A stretch of DNA of 33,121 nt from a virus: positions 1 through 33,121 of the IMG/VR virus record IMGVR_UViG_3300034018_000288; one strand, given 5' to 3'. This document shows positions 1 to 8,150 of the stretch, piece after piece. The position numbers were made by a program, and so were the translations under genes. The number at the start of each line of letters is the position of its first letter. Position 1 is the first letter of the stretch. Under the pieces are notes generated by a model. It searched no databases, was not told where the DNA came from, and saw only the letters and a list, made by a program, of their open reading frames with translations.

Positions 1-423
1 GCCCTGCTGCTGACATTTGGCGGCGGGTATTTCTACGGCAAGCACGTTGAGAAGGAAGCCCAACAAGCCGAGGTTGACCGCCTGAATACCGAAGCCCGGG
101 CCAAGGAACAAGCCTTGGCTTCTGCTGTTACTACCACCGCTGAAGCACTGAGGAAGACAAATGAGAAAGCCAAACTTGCCACAAAAGAGCGCGATGCTGC
201 TATTGACTCTGGCGCTTTGCGGTTGCGCGTCAAAACGACCTGCCCCGTACCAGCCGCCGCAGATACCGCAGTTGCCGCCGGAGATAACCGAGGAGAGGCA
301 CGAGCCGAACTTGACCGAGAGACTGCTAAAGCTCTTGTCGCCATAACCGACGAAGGCAACCGAGCCATTGAAAAACTGAACGCCTGCATCACCCTTTACA
401 ACAACGCTAGGAGCGCACAATGA
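1..423 (+). CDS. Rz: Rz-like i-spanin, 5' end outside window
   Basis: The frame is open from the first base to the stop at 421-423 and gives 140 residues without a start, so the gene begins upstream. The visible N-terminus is hydrophobic (ALLLTFGGGYFYGKH), consistent with the end of an inner-membrane anchor. It is followed by a charged Ala/Glu/Lys-rich helical stretch typical of the periplasmic coiled coil of i-spanins. Family knowledge: Rz spans the periplasm and pairs with the lipoprotein Rz1 to disrupt the outer membrane at lysis. A lipoprotein ORF nested in the +1 frame (161-346) and an endolysin starting at 420 (ATGA overlap) make a lysis cassette and support the call more than sequence similarity does. 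Without the missing N-terminus the membrane anchor cannot be fully checked. Confidence 0.8.
   Translation, partial: ALLLTFGGGYFYGKHVEKEAQQAEVDRLNTEARAKEQALASAVTTTAEALRKTNEKAKLATKERDAAIDSGALRLRVKTTCPVPAAADTAVAAGDNRGEARAELDRETAKALVAITDEGNRAIEKLNACITLYNNARSAQ
161..346 (+). CDS. Rz1: Rz1-like o-spanin lipoprotein nested inside Rz
   Basis: This 61-residue ORF lies wholly inside the i-spanin gene in a different frame. It starts with a basic N-terminus and a hydrophobic run (AMLLLTLALCGC) ending in a lipobox LCGC, so Cys22 is the predicted lipidated residue. The mature peptide of 40 residues is proline-rich (nine Pro, including QPPQIPQLPP), as in lambda Rz1. An AGGA-type ribosome site lies a few bases before the ATG. 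Family knowledge: the o-spanin sits in the outer membrane and binds the C-terminus of Rz across the periplasm. The nested layout is the classical one of lambda and T7, and it rules against dismissing the ORF as a shadow. It also implies a Gram-negative host. Confidence 0.85.
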   Translation: MRKPNLPQKSAMLLLTLALCGCASKRPAPYQPPQIPQLPPEITEERHEPNLTERLLKLLSP

Positions 424-884
424 ATCTGACCGCCAACTTCTCCCTGCACGAACTGACCAAATCCGAGACCGCCCTGCGCATGGGCTTTGACAACACCCCC
501 GGTGAAGCCGAGATCGAGGCTCTGCGCCTGCTGTGCGAGAAAGTCCTCCAGCCCGTGCGCGACCACTTTGGCAAAGGCGTCAAGGTGAACTCAGGGTTCC
601 GCGCTCCAGCCGTCAACCAAGCCACCGGAGGCTCAAAGACCTCAGACCATTGCCTTGGCCGAGCAGCCGATATTGAGATACCCGGAGTAGCCAACGCAGA
701 GCTTGCTCAATGGATAATGGATAACCTAGAATACACCCAGCTCATTCTTGAGTTTTACACCCCCGGCATCCCTGACAGTGGCTGGGTGCATGTCTCTTAT
801 GACCCAAGCAACCTGAAGCAGCAGGAGTTGACCGCTACAAAAGTAGCAGGTAAAACAACCTATCTTCAAGGTCTTGTAGCCTAA
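420..884 (+). CDS. M15-family peptidase-like endolysin
   Basis: The 154-residue protein has the Zn-peptidase M15A pattern: SGFR at 58-61, SDHCLGRAADIE with His77 and Asp84 as metal ligands, and GWVH with His124 as the third ligand. Family knowledge: such phage proteins are cell-wall peptidases that cleave peptide cross-links, used either as endolysins or as virion muralytic enzymes. Position directly after the spanins, with an ATGA overlap and an AGGAG ribosome site inside the Rz tail, argues for the endolysin role. No signal peptide is seen, so a holin is expected, probably upstream of the window. The length is normal for single-domain members. Confidence 0.88.
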   Translation: MNLTANFSLHELTKSETALRMGFDNTPGEAEIEALRLLCEKVLQPVRDHFGKGVKVNSGFRAPAVNQATGGSKTSDHCLGRAADIEIPGVANAELAQWIMDNLEYTQLILEFYTPGIPDSGWVHVSYDPSNLKQQELTATKVAGKTTYLQGLVA

Positions 885-896
885 AACGAGGGTGTT

Positions 897-3197
897 ATGC
901 CATTACAGAAACTGCAATTTAGACCCGGCGTAAACCGAGAAGGCACAACACTTGCCAACGAAGGTGGATGGTTTGAGTCGGACAAAGTGCGTTTCCGTTC
1001 TGGCTACCCAGAAAAGATTGGCGGCTGGATTTTAGATACCGGCCCCGACAACTCAAGCTCGCCAGCCGGTACATTTGTTGCAAATGGAACAACCACCCCC
1101 GCCAACCCGCCTTCTGGCAATTTTTGGGGTATCTGCCGAGCCATGTGGAATTGGCTGAACTTGGCGGGCTACAACCTGCTGGCAATTGGTACCAACCTCA
1201 AGTACTACATCCAGAACGGTGTAAACGGCAATATATTTGACATCACTCCAATTCGCTTCAGCACAGCGGCTGGAGATGTAACGTTCACTGCATCTACGGG
1301 CTCTCCAGTTATCACGGTTACAGATGCGGGTCATGGTGCGCAAACTGGTGACTTTGTAGTTTTTAGTGGCGCGGTATCTTTGGGCGGAAACATCACAGAC
1401 GCTGTGCTTAACCGTGAGTACCAAATAACCGCCTACGTCAGTTCAAACCAGTACACCATCACGGCTTCGGTTAACGCAACCGCAGGAGATTCTGGTAATG
1501 GTGGCTCTTCCACGATTGGTCGATACCAAATTACAACGGGCAATGAAATCTTTACCCAAAACGTGGGCTGGGGCGCTGGCCCTTGGGGTGGTGTTTTTAT
1601 CGGCACAACCACCACCGCAATATCCGGCGGAACACTGTCTTCTTCAAACACCACAGTAACCGTTACATCTACAGCAGGTTTTTCTACCCCTACCGGCACA
1701 ATCTTGATTGAATCAGAAACAATCACGTATACCGGCACTACAGGCACAACATTTACAGGCTGTACTCGCGGGGTCAGTGGCACACCGGGCTCAGGCGCGG
1801 CCACCACTCATGCCAACGGAACTGCGGTTGTTCAATCAACAAGCTTTACTGGCTGGGGCTCTCCTGCCAACACAGGCATTGGCTCTCAACTCCGCTTGTG
1901 GAGCGAATCCAATTTTGGCGAAGACTTGGTGTTCAACCCCCGTGGCGGCGCTCTGTACTACTGGGCAAACGCACCTGCGGCAAACACCTTTAATAGAGGG
2001 CAGCGTCTTGGCCCCAATGCAACGGTTGTTACAAAGAACGGTACTTTTACGGTTGACGACTATTGCCCATCGTTTGCCAACATTGTGGCGGTATCAGATT
2101 CATCGCGGTTCATTATTGCGTTCGGCGCAAATGATGCCACTCTGCTTGACACCACATTGCGGTTGGTTCAAAACCCAATGTTCGTCTGCTGGTCTGACCA
2201 AGAAAGACCGGATATTTGGTATCCAGACGCGACCAATCAAGCGGGTAGTTACACGCTGAGTCATGGCTCACAGATTGTCACGGCAATCCAGACCCGCCAA
2301 GAAATTTTGGTAATCACCGACTCTGCCATCTACTCCATGCAGTACCTTGGCCCACCATATGTGTGGGGCTTCCAGTTGATGGGCGACAATATTTCTATTG
2401 TTGGGCCGAACGCAGCGGCGACAGCCAACAACGTGACATACTGGATGGGCACAGATAAGTTCTACATGTACTCAGGCCGTGTGGAGACACTCCCTTGCTC
2501 CCTGCGTCAGTATGTGTACAACGACATCAACCTCACGCAGTCATTCCAATTCTTCGCCAGCACCAACGAGGGCTACAACGAAATTTGGTGGTTCTATTGT
2601 TCTGTCTCTGGGCCGACTGGAACCAACACGCCAGCCAACCCAAACACAACCCTTGACCGCTATGTCATCTTCAACCACTTGGAGCGCACTTGGTATTACG
2701 GCACGATGCCTCGCACGTACTGGCTTGACAGCCCACTGCGCCCAACGCCAATGTCTGCTGGCTACAACGGCAAGCTGATTTACCAAGAGAACGGTAATGA
2801 CGATGGAGCAACTACGCCGGGCACTCTTTTGCCTATTGAGGCTTACGTGCAGTCCTCTGACTTTGATATTGGTGACGGGCACAATTTCGGCCTTGTTACT
2901 CGCATCATTCCCGACGTAACGTTTGACGGCTCAACTTCTGCCGCTCCTTCTTTGGACTTTGCTGTGCGTCCTCGTCAGTTCCCCGGCACGAACTACGGCA
3001 CGGCGGATGCGCCTACTGTGACCAGCGCCGACAACTACACAAATGACCGCTACTACCCGGTGCAGCAATTTACCGAGCAGGTGTTTGTTCGTATCCGTGG
3101 CCGTCAGATGGCGCTCAAAATTGTTTCTAATGACTTGGGTGTTGCTTGGCAGTTGGGCGTGCCTCGAATTGATACTCGACCAGACGGCAGGAGATAA
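897..3197 (+). CDS. large virion structural protein, possible tail-nozzle/propeller type
   Basis: The 766-residue protein opens with a motif common in tailed-phage structural proteins (LQFRPGVNREG, then DKVRFRSGYPEKIGGW). Residues about 125-205 and 240-312 are Thr/Ser/Gly-rich beta-type insertions, the second containing a TGCTRGVSGT motif that resembles short modules in tail and receptor proteins. From about 420 on come repeated Trp/Tyr-rich strands (WYPDATNQAGSYTLSHGSQI, YWMGTDKFYMYSGRVETLPC) that suggest a beta-propeller-like fold, as in head-completion or nozzle proteins of short-tailed phages. That role is inference; the sequence only shows a beta-rich virion-type protein. The start has an AGGG site at suitable spacing, and the next gene follows after 2 bases. 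Confidence 0.85.
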   Translation: MPLQKLQFRPGVNREGTTLANEGGWFESDKVRFRSGYPEKIGGWILDTGPDNSSSPAGTFVANGTTTPANPPSGNFWGICRAMWNWLNLAGYNLLAIGTNLKYYIQNGVNGNIFDITPIRFSTAAGDVTFTASTGSPVITVTDAGHGAQTGDFVVFSGAVSLGGNITDAVLNREYQITAYVSSNQYTITASVNATAGDSGNGGSSTIGRYQITTGNEIFTQNVGWGAGPWGGVFIGTTTTAISGGTLSSSNTTVTVTSTAGFSTPTGTILIESETITYTGTTGTTFTGCTRGVSGTPGSGAATTHANGTAVVQSTSFTGWGSPANTGIGSQLRLWSESNFGEDLVFNPRGGALYYWANAPAANTFNRGQRLGPNATVVTKNGTFTVDDYCPSFANIVAVSDSSRFIIAFGANDATLLDTTLRLVQNPMFVCWSDQERPDIWYPDATNQAGSYTLSHGSQIVTAIQTRQEILVITDSAIYSMQYLGPPYVWGFQLMGDNISIVGPNAAATANNVTYWMGTDKFYMYSGRVETLPCSLRQYVYNDINLTQSFQFFASTNEGYNEIWWFYCSVSGPTGTNTPANPNTTLDRYVIFNHLERTWYYGTMPRTYWLDSPLRPTPMSAGYNGKLIYQENGNDDGATTPGTLLPIEAYVQSSDFDIGDGHNFGLVTRIIPDVTFDGSTSAAPSLDFAVRPRQFPGTNYGTADAPTVTSADNYTNDRYYPVQQFTEQVFVRIRGRQMALKIVSNDLGVAWQLGVPRIDTRPDGRR

Positions 3198-3199
3198 AC

Positions 3200-3523
3200 A
3201 TGGGTTTAAAAAATGCGGTTCAACCTCGTTTGCCTGCTGCGCCTATGCAGTATGACGCTCAGTACATGGAGCAGCTCATCAACGTTTTGCGGCTGTATTT
3301 TGCGCAGTTGAACAACGCCTCTCCCGCTGTGTTTGCTTCACAAGGCGTGGGCTCCACAAAGGTGGTGACCGCAATAACTTTTGCTCAGCCCGACCCCACT
3401 ATTTCCGGCGCATCAGTAATCAGCTTGCCGACACAGGCGGATTTTGCCAATCTTCGCTCTGGCGATGTGTATTGCGACACATCTGGTGGTGGCACAAGCT
3501 ACCCACTGAGGATCAAAGTGTAG
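3200..3523 (+). CDS. small virion-module protein, unknown function
   Basis: This 107-residue ORF starts 2 bases after the structural gene with an AGGAG ribosome site, so the two are probably translated together. The N-terminal third is helical (YDAQYMEQLINVLRLYFAQLNN). The C-terminal part is beta-like with repeated small residues and ends in GDVYCDTSGGGTSYPLRIKV. There is no signal peptide or membrane segment. The function is not recognised. Position between two virion genes suggests a head, tail or assembly component. Codon use looks like that of its neighbours. Confidence 0.8.
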   Translation: MGLKNAVQPRLPAAPMQYDAQYMEQLINVLRLYFAQLNNASPAVFASQGVGSTKVVTAITFAQPDPTISGASVISLPTQADFANLRSGDVYCDTSGGGTSYPLRIKV

Positions 3524-3552
3524 TTGTCCATAAACGCCCAACATGATAGTAT
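3524..3552 (+). promoter_or_regulatory. possible sigma70-type promoter before 3581
   Basis: The 57-base gap between the genes ending at 3523 and starting at 3581 contains TTGTCC at 3524-3529 and TAGTAT at 3547-3552, separated by exactly 17 bases. Each hexamer matches the consensus at 4 of 6 positions. An AAGAGG ribosome site follows before the ATG at 3581. The match is only moderate and could be chance; read-through from upstream is equally possible. Confidence 0.3.
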
Positions 3553-3580
3553 CCACCAACCCCCGTTTTAAGAGGCAAAA

Positions 3581-5014
3581 ATGAGCCTACACGCTGCCGC
3601 CCAACACCTTTCCGGCCAAGGCCGAGGCCCCGACAATACGCTCGTCCACATGTCCAGTAACGAGGTAAAAAGCCTGAACGAATTGGCAATGGCTCACGGT
3701 GGCCAACTGACCATCAACCCCCAAACTGGCCTGCCCGAAGCTGGCTTTCTGAGCAAACTTCTCCCTGCGATTATTGGCGTTGGACTGACTGCCGCTACTG
3801 GTGGCGCAGCAGCTCCTTGGATGATTGGGCTTGGTGTTGGCGGGGCCGAGGCTTTGCGCACAGGTGACTTAAAAAAGGGTTTGATGGCGGGCCTTGGCGC
3901 TTATGGTGGCGCGGGTATCGGCAGTGCTTTTGCCACTTCTGGAGCGCAGGCTGCGGTTGGCGCGGACGCTGGAGTCCAAGCCGCCCAACAAACAATGCAG
4001 GGTCAGGCCGCTAATCTTGGTAATTTGGCCAAAGAGCAAATAGCCGCAGGTACTTTTAATCCCACAAACTTCGCGGCACAAGCTCAAGGCTTGAGTGCTC
4101 CGTATGCCGCCGCCCAGAACGCCGCGCTAGAAGCAGCCAAGAGCAATTTTGCGAACGCTAGTTTTACCGACAACCTCAAAACAATGGGGCAGGGCGTGAA
4201 GGGCTTGGCGCAACCCGGCGCTCCCACTCAGTTCTTAGAGAACCTTGGCAACGTAGAGGGCACGTTTGGGCCTAAAACTACTGCGGCTGCGGCTGCGGCC
4301 CCCTTGATTTCGGCGGCAATGAACACCCAAACCGAGATGCCCACAACGCCAGAGGACACTGATCCCGGCCAACAGTATTTGTACTCTTCCGGCAGGGTAG
4401 AGAAATTTCCGGAACTTGACCCATCTGGGCGGGAGCAAACTTACTTCCAGCCTAAATTCACGCCAATTAGCCACGCCGAGGCCAAAAGAGTTTACGGCTA
4501 CGCAGGTGGTGGCCCAATTGAGAAGATGTCCAATCAAAACGCTATCGGGGCCAACACAGGCTATCCAATGGCCGACATCAGCAAGGGTGCGTACGCTACG
4601 CCCTTTCAAACCCCAATATCTCAGAATGTTGTGGCGGGTAGCCAAGATATAGCTGTTGACCCCTACACAGGCCAAGAACAGCGCACCGCCCCTGCTCCTC
4701 AAGCACAATTTGCTCGCGGTGGGCTGTCTGACCTTGGCGACTATTCCGACGGTGGCCGGTTGCTCAAAGGCCCCGGCGATGGCGTGTCTGACTCCATCCC
4801 TGCGGTGATTGGCAAAAAGCAACCCGCACGTTTGGCCGACGGTGAATTTGTTGTGCCTGCGCGTATTGTTTCTGAGTTGGGCAATGGCTCGACCGAAGCT
4901 GGCGCACGTAAGCTGTACGCCATGATGGACAGAATCCAGAAGGCTCGCGGTAAAACAGTCGGTAAGGGCAAGGTTGCCAAGAACAGCCGCTCTGAGAAAT
5001 ACTTGCCCGCATGA
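3581..5014 (+). CDS. Gly/Ala-rich internal virion protein, unknown exact role
   Basis: The 477-residue protein has a long hydrophobic, small-residue segment at about 47-110 (LLPAIIGVGLTAATGGAAAP, then GLGAYGGAGIGSAFA) that could insert into or cross membranes, as internal or ejected virion proteins do. An Ala/Gln helical region follows. The C-terminal third has short Gly-Gly motifs (YAGGGPIEKM at 307, FARGGLSDLG at 377) and a compact conserved-looking domain with DGVSDSIPAVIG, ARLADGEFVVPARIV and ARKLYAMMDRIQKAR, a block seen in many aquatic-phage virion proteins. It overlaps the following GNAT gene by 4 bases. The ejection role is inferred from composition and neighbours. Confidence 0.82.
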   Translation: MSLHAAAQHLSGQGRGPDNTLVHMSSNEVKSLNELAMAHGGQLTINPQTGLPEAGFLSKLLPAIIGVGLTAATGGAAAPWMIGLGVGGAEALRTGDLKKGLMAGLGAYGGAGIGSAFATSGAQAAVGADAGVQAAQQTMQGQAANLGNLAKEQIAAGTFNPTNFAAQAQGLSAPYAAAQNAALEAAKSNFANASFTDNLKTMGQGVKGLAQPGAPTQFLENLGNVEGTFGPKTTAAAAAAPLISAAMNTQTEMPTTPEDTDPGQQYLYSSGRVEKFPELDPSGREQTYFQPKFTPISHAEAKRVYGYAGGGPIEKMSNQNAIGANTGYPMADISKGAYATPFQTPISQNVVAGSQDIAVDPYTGQEQRTAPAPQAQFARGGLSDLGDYSDGGRLLKGPGDGVSDSIPAVIGKKQPARLADGEFVVPARIVSELGNGSTEAGARKLYAMMDRIQKARGKTVGKGKVAKNSRSEKYLPA

Positions 5015-5475
5015 CGATAGAGTACGCAAATGAAGACCCCTCCACTTTCATCGAGGAGTTGAAATTGCTGCTACCTGAGCACTACGAAGAGCTTTGCGTT
5101 ACCAAGGACTTTCCCTTGCTACCGGATTACGAGGCGTATGGCCGACTGGTTGTAGCCGACATGCTCCGGTGCATCACTTGCCGCAGTGACGGCAATCTGA
5201 TCGGGTACGCTATCTTTGTTGTGCAACCGCATTTACACTACAGGTCTTGCAAAACAGCATTTGAAGACCTGTATTTCGTCAAGAAAGAATTCCGTCAGGG
5301 CCGTATAGGGATACGATTATTCCAGTACGCAGAAGACGTGCTCAAAAAAGCTGGTGTGAACAGAATCATCATGCACACCAAAATCCATTTGGATAACTCT
5401 CGGTTGTTTGAGTACCTTGGGTACAAACATACCGACAAACTTTTTACCAAGATACTGAGCACGGAGCCTGTATGA
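5011..5475 (+). CDS. GNAT-family acetyltransferase
   Basis: The 154-residue protein has a GNAT layout: an N-terminal alpha/beta part, the strand GNLIGYAIFVV, then FEDLYFVKKEFRQGRIGIRL, which fits motif A with R-Q-G-R-I-G as the acetyl-CoA pyrophosphate-binding loop, and a C-terminal NSRLFEYLGYKHTDKLFTKI (motif B). Family knowledge: GNAT enzymes move an acetyl group from acetyl-CoA to an amine of a small molecule, peptide or protein. The substrate cannot be told. The gene is joined to both neighbours by ATGA overlaps inside the virion module, so it is made late with structural proteins. It may modify a virion or host protein, or simply be cargo. Confidence 0.85.
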   Translation: MTIEYANEDPSTFIEELKLLLPEHYEELCVTKDFPLLPDYEAYGRLVVADMLRCITCRSDGNLIGYAIFVVQPHLHYRSCKTAFEDLYFVKKEFRQGRIGIRLFQYAEDVLKKAGVNRIIMHTKIHLDNSRLFEYLGYKHTDKLFTKILSTEPV

Positions 5476-8147
5476 ATTACTCCCGTAGACAACTTGAAGC
5501 ATTTGGCGAGCCGCTTGGCGAATCAGTTACCCGTTTAAAACCCGGCGGACGCATCTATGGTGGCGGCGGATCAAAAGCCCCTGCCCAAACATCCCAAACC
5601 AACACTACGGATTTGCCCGAGTGGGCAAAGCCACATGCCAAAGAAATTTTGGCTAGGGGTAAAGCGTTATCCAATGCTCCATACGAGACATACGGCGGAG
5701 ACCGCACGGCTGATTTTGGTGCCATGCAAAAAGGCGCTATGGAGGATGCAGGGACAATGGGTCCTGCGGCTCAGTTGGGCACGGCTACCGGTTTGGCTGG
5801 GGACGTTGGACGACGTGCTATGGGCACGAACTACGAAGCCGGTCAGTTTGCCAACCAATTCCAAGCTCCTGACGCATACCAAGCTGGCCAGTTCAATCCT
5901 GCGAATGTCCAAGCCCAAGGTTTGCAGCAATATCAGATGGGGCCAGCCGAACGCGTACGTACCCAGAGTTTTGCTCGCCCCGGTGCAGCGGAATCATTTA
6001 TGTCCCCCTACATGCAGAATGTGGTGGATGTTCAGCAACGTCAAGCCCAACGTCAAGCAGACGTTGCAAGAACGGGGCGTAGTGCCCAAGCTGTAGGCGC
6101 AGGTGCGTTTGGTGGTTCTCGTCAGGCCATCATGGAATCTGAAGCCGCTCGTAATCTGGCGCAACAAAAAGGCGACATCCAAGCGCAGGGACTCCAGTCT
6201 GCTTACGGCCAAGCGCAACAACAGTTCAATGCTGAGCAACAAGCTCGTTTGCAAGCCCAACAAGCCAACCAACAGGCTGGACTTACTGTTGGGGGTCAAA
6301 ACCTTGGCGCTTTGCTAGGTGTTCAACAACTGGGCGCGGGCCAGAACCTCCAAGCACAGTTGGCTAATCAGCAAATGGGTTTGAATGCCCAACAGATGTA
6401 CGAACAATCTCGTCAGTTTGGCGCTGGTCAAGGTCTGCAAGCTGCGGGGCTCGGCGCTCAGTATGGTCAAGCCGCTCAACAGTTGGGTGAGCAGTCTCGT
6501 CAGTATGGCGCGGGCTTGGGGATGCAGGGGCTTCAAACCGCTTTGCAATCCGCCGGACAGCTTGGTCAGCTTGGCGGTCAGCAGTTCCAGCAAGGTATGG
6601 ACATCAACAAGTTGCGCTCTGCTTACGGCGGAATGGAACAAGGGCAGCGCCAAAGAGATGCGGACATTGCGTATCAAAACTTTGTTAATCAACAAAGCCA
6701 CCCGTACAAGCAAGTGGGTTTTTACTCCGACTTGTTGCGTGGTACGCCTACTGGCTCTTCAAGCGTTACCAACATGTATCAGCCTCAAGGTTCTGGTTTG
6801 CAAGATGCAGCCGGGGTAGCTATGGGCATGTACGGTCTGAGCAAGTACATGGCTGAAGGTGGCGTGACCAGTCAAGGTAACGTAGAAAGCATTATTGACA
6901 AGCTTGGCCCAGATCAGTTGCAGCAAGCTCGTGAAAATGCCTTGGACCGCCGGGATATGGACACCGTAGCTGCAATTGACGAGCGTTTGGCTGAGCTTGC
7001 TCAGTCTAAGTCTATGTATGCGGGTCTTGGCGGCGCGTTTGACCAAATCCCAGAAGATCGCCAAGAAGCAATGATGGCGGGCGGCGGTATTGTTGCGTTT
7101 GCTAATGGTGGTTCTTATTTAGACCAAGCCGAAAAATCACGCGCAGAACAACTTGCTTATATAGATCAAGCAACCACAATGCCTACTCCAGAAGACCGGA
7201 GAAAAGATATTGTGGCGCAACGGGACATGATCAAAGGCTTGTACGAACCAAGCGTTTTACCTAAGTATCTGGAAGAGACAAAGGCTGAGCGTGCCAACCT
7301 TGGCAAGAACATGGATGAGGCTAGAGGTCTTGGCGCTCTACTGGCTGCTGCGGAAATGATTGGCGCTAGAAACTTCCGCGAGGGAGCCAAGGCTTCTACT
7401 AAGGCATTTGTTGGTGAAGTAAGTCGTGTTGCTAAAGAGAACAAAGAAGCAGACCGCTTGCTCCGTCAGTCTGAGATTCAGCTTGCCACAGCAAGCGAGT
7501 TGTACAACAACGGTATGACTGATAAGGCAATTGCCGAAGCTGATAAGGGGCGCTCCGCAAAAGCAAGAGCCGCTGAACTTAAAGCTGGCGTTGCTGGTGA
7601 CACAGCCAAGATGTACTCACAACTTCAAAATACACAGCTTGGTAAGGATGCCACTATTGCGGCGGCAAACATCAGCGCCAAAGCTCATCGTGATACGGCC
7701 AACAAACCCGGCCAGTTGGAGCGTATGGTTTCTGACTACGAGCAACGCCTCGGTAGAAAGCTCACGGCTGAGGAATACGTGAAAGCTACGGAGAAAATGG
7801 GCGCTGCTTCGTATGGTGCAAAATACACCGGCCCGGACACCACGTTTACAAATTCTGCAAAGTTCCAGAAAGACCTTGCGGATCGTACAAAAATGTTGCA
7901 GTTACAAAAGAGTATGCCCAACAAAACACAGGCAGAAATAGACGCAATAGATTCACAGATAGAAGCAGAGCGCCAAAAATTGGTGGAAGAGTATCGGGCT
8001 ACCATAGCTTCTGGTGTTACATCAAAAGCCGCCCCCGAAGCTGCTCCAGCAGCCGCGCCCAAAGGTCCACGTCCGGGTACGATACAGGATGGCTACCGTT
8101 ACAAAGGCGGTGATCCAGCAAATCCAACCAGTTGGGAAAAGGTGTAA
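5472..8147 (+). CDS. Gln/Ala-rich virion protein, probable internal or tail component
   Basis: The 891-residue protein is very rich in Gln, Ala and Gly. Residues about 100-390 form a long coiled-coil-like region with imperfect repeats, most clearly EQSRQFGAGQGLQ and EQSRQYGAGLGMQ about 30 residues apart. Two short glycine motifs follow (MAEGGV at 460, MMAGGGIVAFANGG at 534). Residues about 560-740 are a charged helical region and the C-terminus is Ala/Pro-rich. No enzymatic motif is visible. Composition and position, between a GNAT gene and the giant polyvalent gene, suggest a virion protein ejected with DNA or lining the tail. It starts inside the stop of the GNAT gene (ATGA) and ends 3 bases before the next ATG. 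Confidence 0.82.
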   Translation: MNYSRRQLEAFGEPLGESVTRLKPGGRIYGGGGSKAPAQTSQTNTTDLPEWAKPHAKEILARGKALSNAPYETYGGDRTADFGAMQKGAMEDAGTMGPAAQLGTATGLAGDVGRRAMGTNYEAGQFANQFQAPDAYQAGQFNPANVQAQGLQQYQMGPAERVRTQSFARPGAAESFMSPYMQNVVDVQQRQAQRQADVARTGRSAQAVGAGAFGGSRQAIMESEAARNLAQQKGDIQAQGLQSAYGQAQQQFNAEQQARLQAQQANQQAGLTVGGQNLGALLGVQQLGAGQNLQAQLANQQMGLNAQQMYEQSRQFGAGQGLQAAGLGAQYGQAAQQLGEQSRQYGAGLGMQGLQTALQSAGQLGQLGGQQFQQGMDINKLRSAYGGMEQGQRQRDADIAYQNFVNQQSHPYKQVGFYSDLLRGTPTGSSSVTNMYQPQGSGLQDAAGVAMGMYGLSKYMAEGGVTSQGNVESIIDKLGPDQLQQARENALDRRDMDTVAAIDERLAELAQSKSMYAGLGGAFDQIPEDRQEAMMAGGGIVAFANGGSYLDQAEKSRAEQLAYIDQATTMPTPEDRRKDIVAQRDMIKGLYEPSVLPKYLEETKAERANLGKNMDEARGLGALLAAAEMIGARNFREGAKASTKAFVGEVSRVAKENKEADRLLRQSEIQLATASELYNNGMTDKAIAEADKGRSAKARAAELKAGVAGDTAKMYSQLQNTQLGKDATIAAANISAKAHRDTANKPGQLERMVSDYEQRLGRKLTAEEYVKATEKMGAASYGAKYTGPDTTFTNSAKFQKDLADRTKMLQLQKSMPNKTQAEIDAIDSQIEAERQKLVEEYRATIASGVTSKAAPEAAPAAAPKGPRPGTIQDGYRYKGGDPANPTSWEKV

Positions 8148-8150
8148 AAG

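Noticed and set aside
33-392. 119-aa minus-strand ORF opposite the spanin genes
   Set aside because: It is antisense to a well-supported Rz/Rz1 pair, with Ser/Ala-rich composition typical of a reverse shadow.
1708-2259. 183-aa plus-strand ORF in another frame of the structural gene
   Set aside because: It has no ribosome site and no membrane or lipobox feature that would support a nested gene, unlike the Rz1 case.
4235-5029. 264-aa minus-strand ORF
   Set aside because: It is antisense to the end of the 477-aa virion gene, which has a conserved-looking C-terminal domain. No ribosome site or motif supports the reverse frame.
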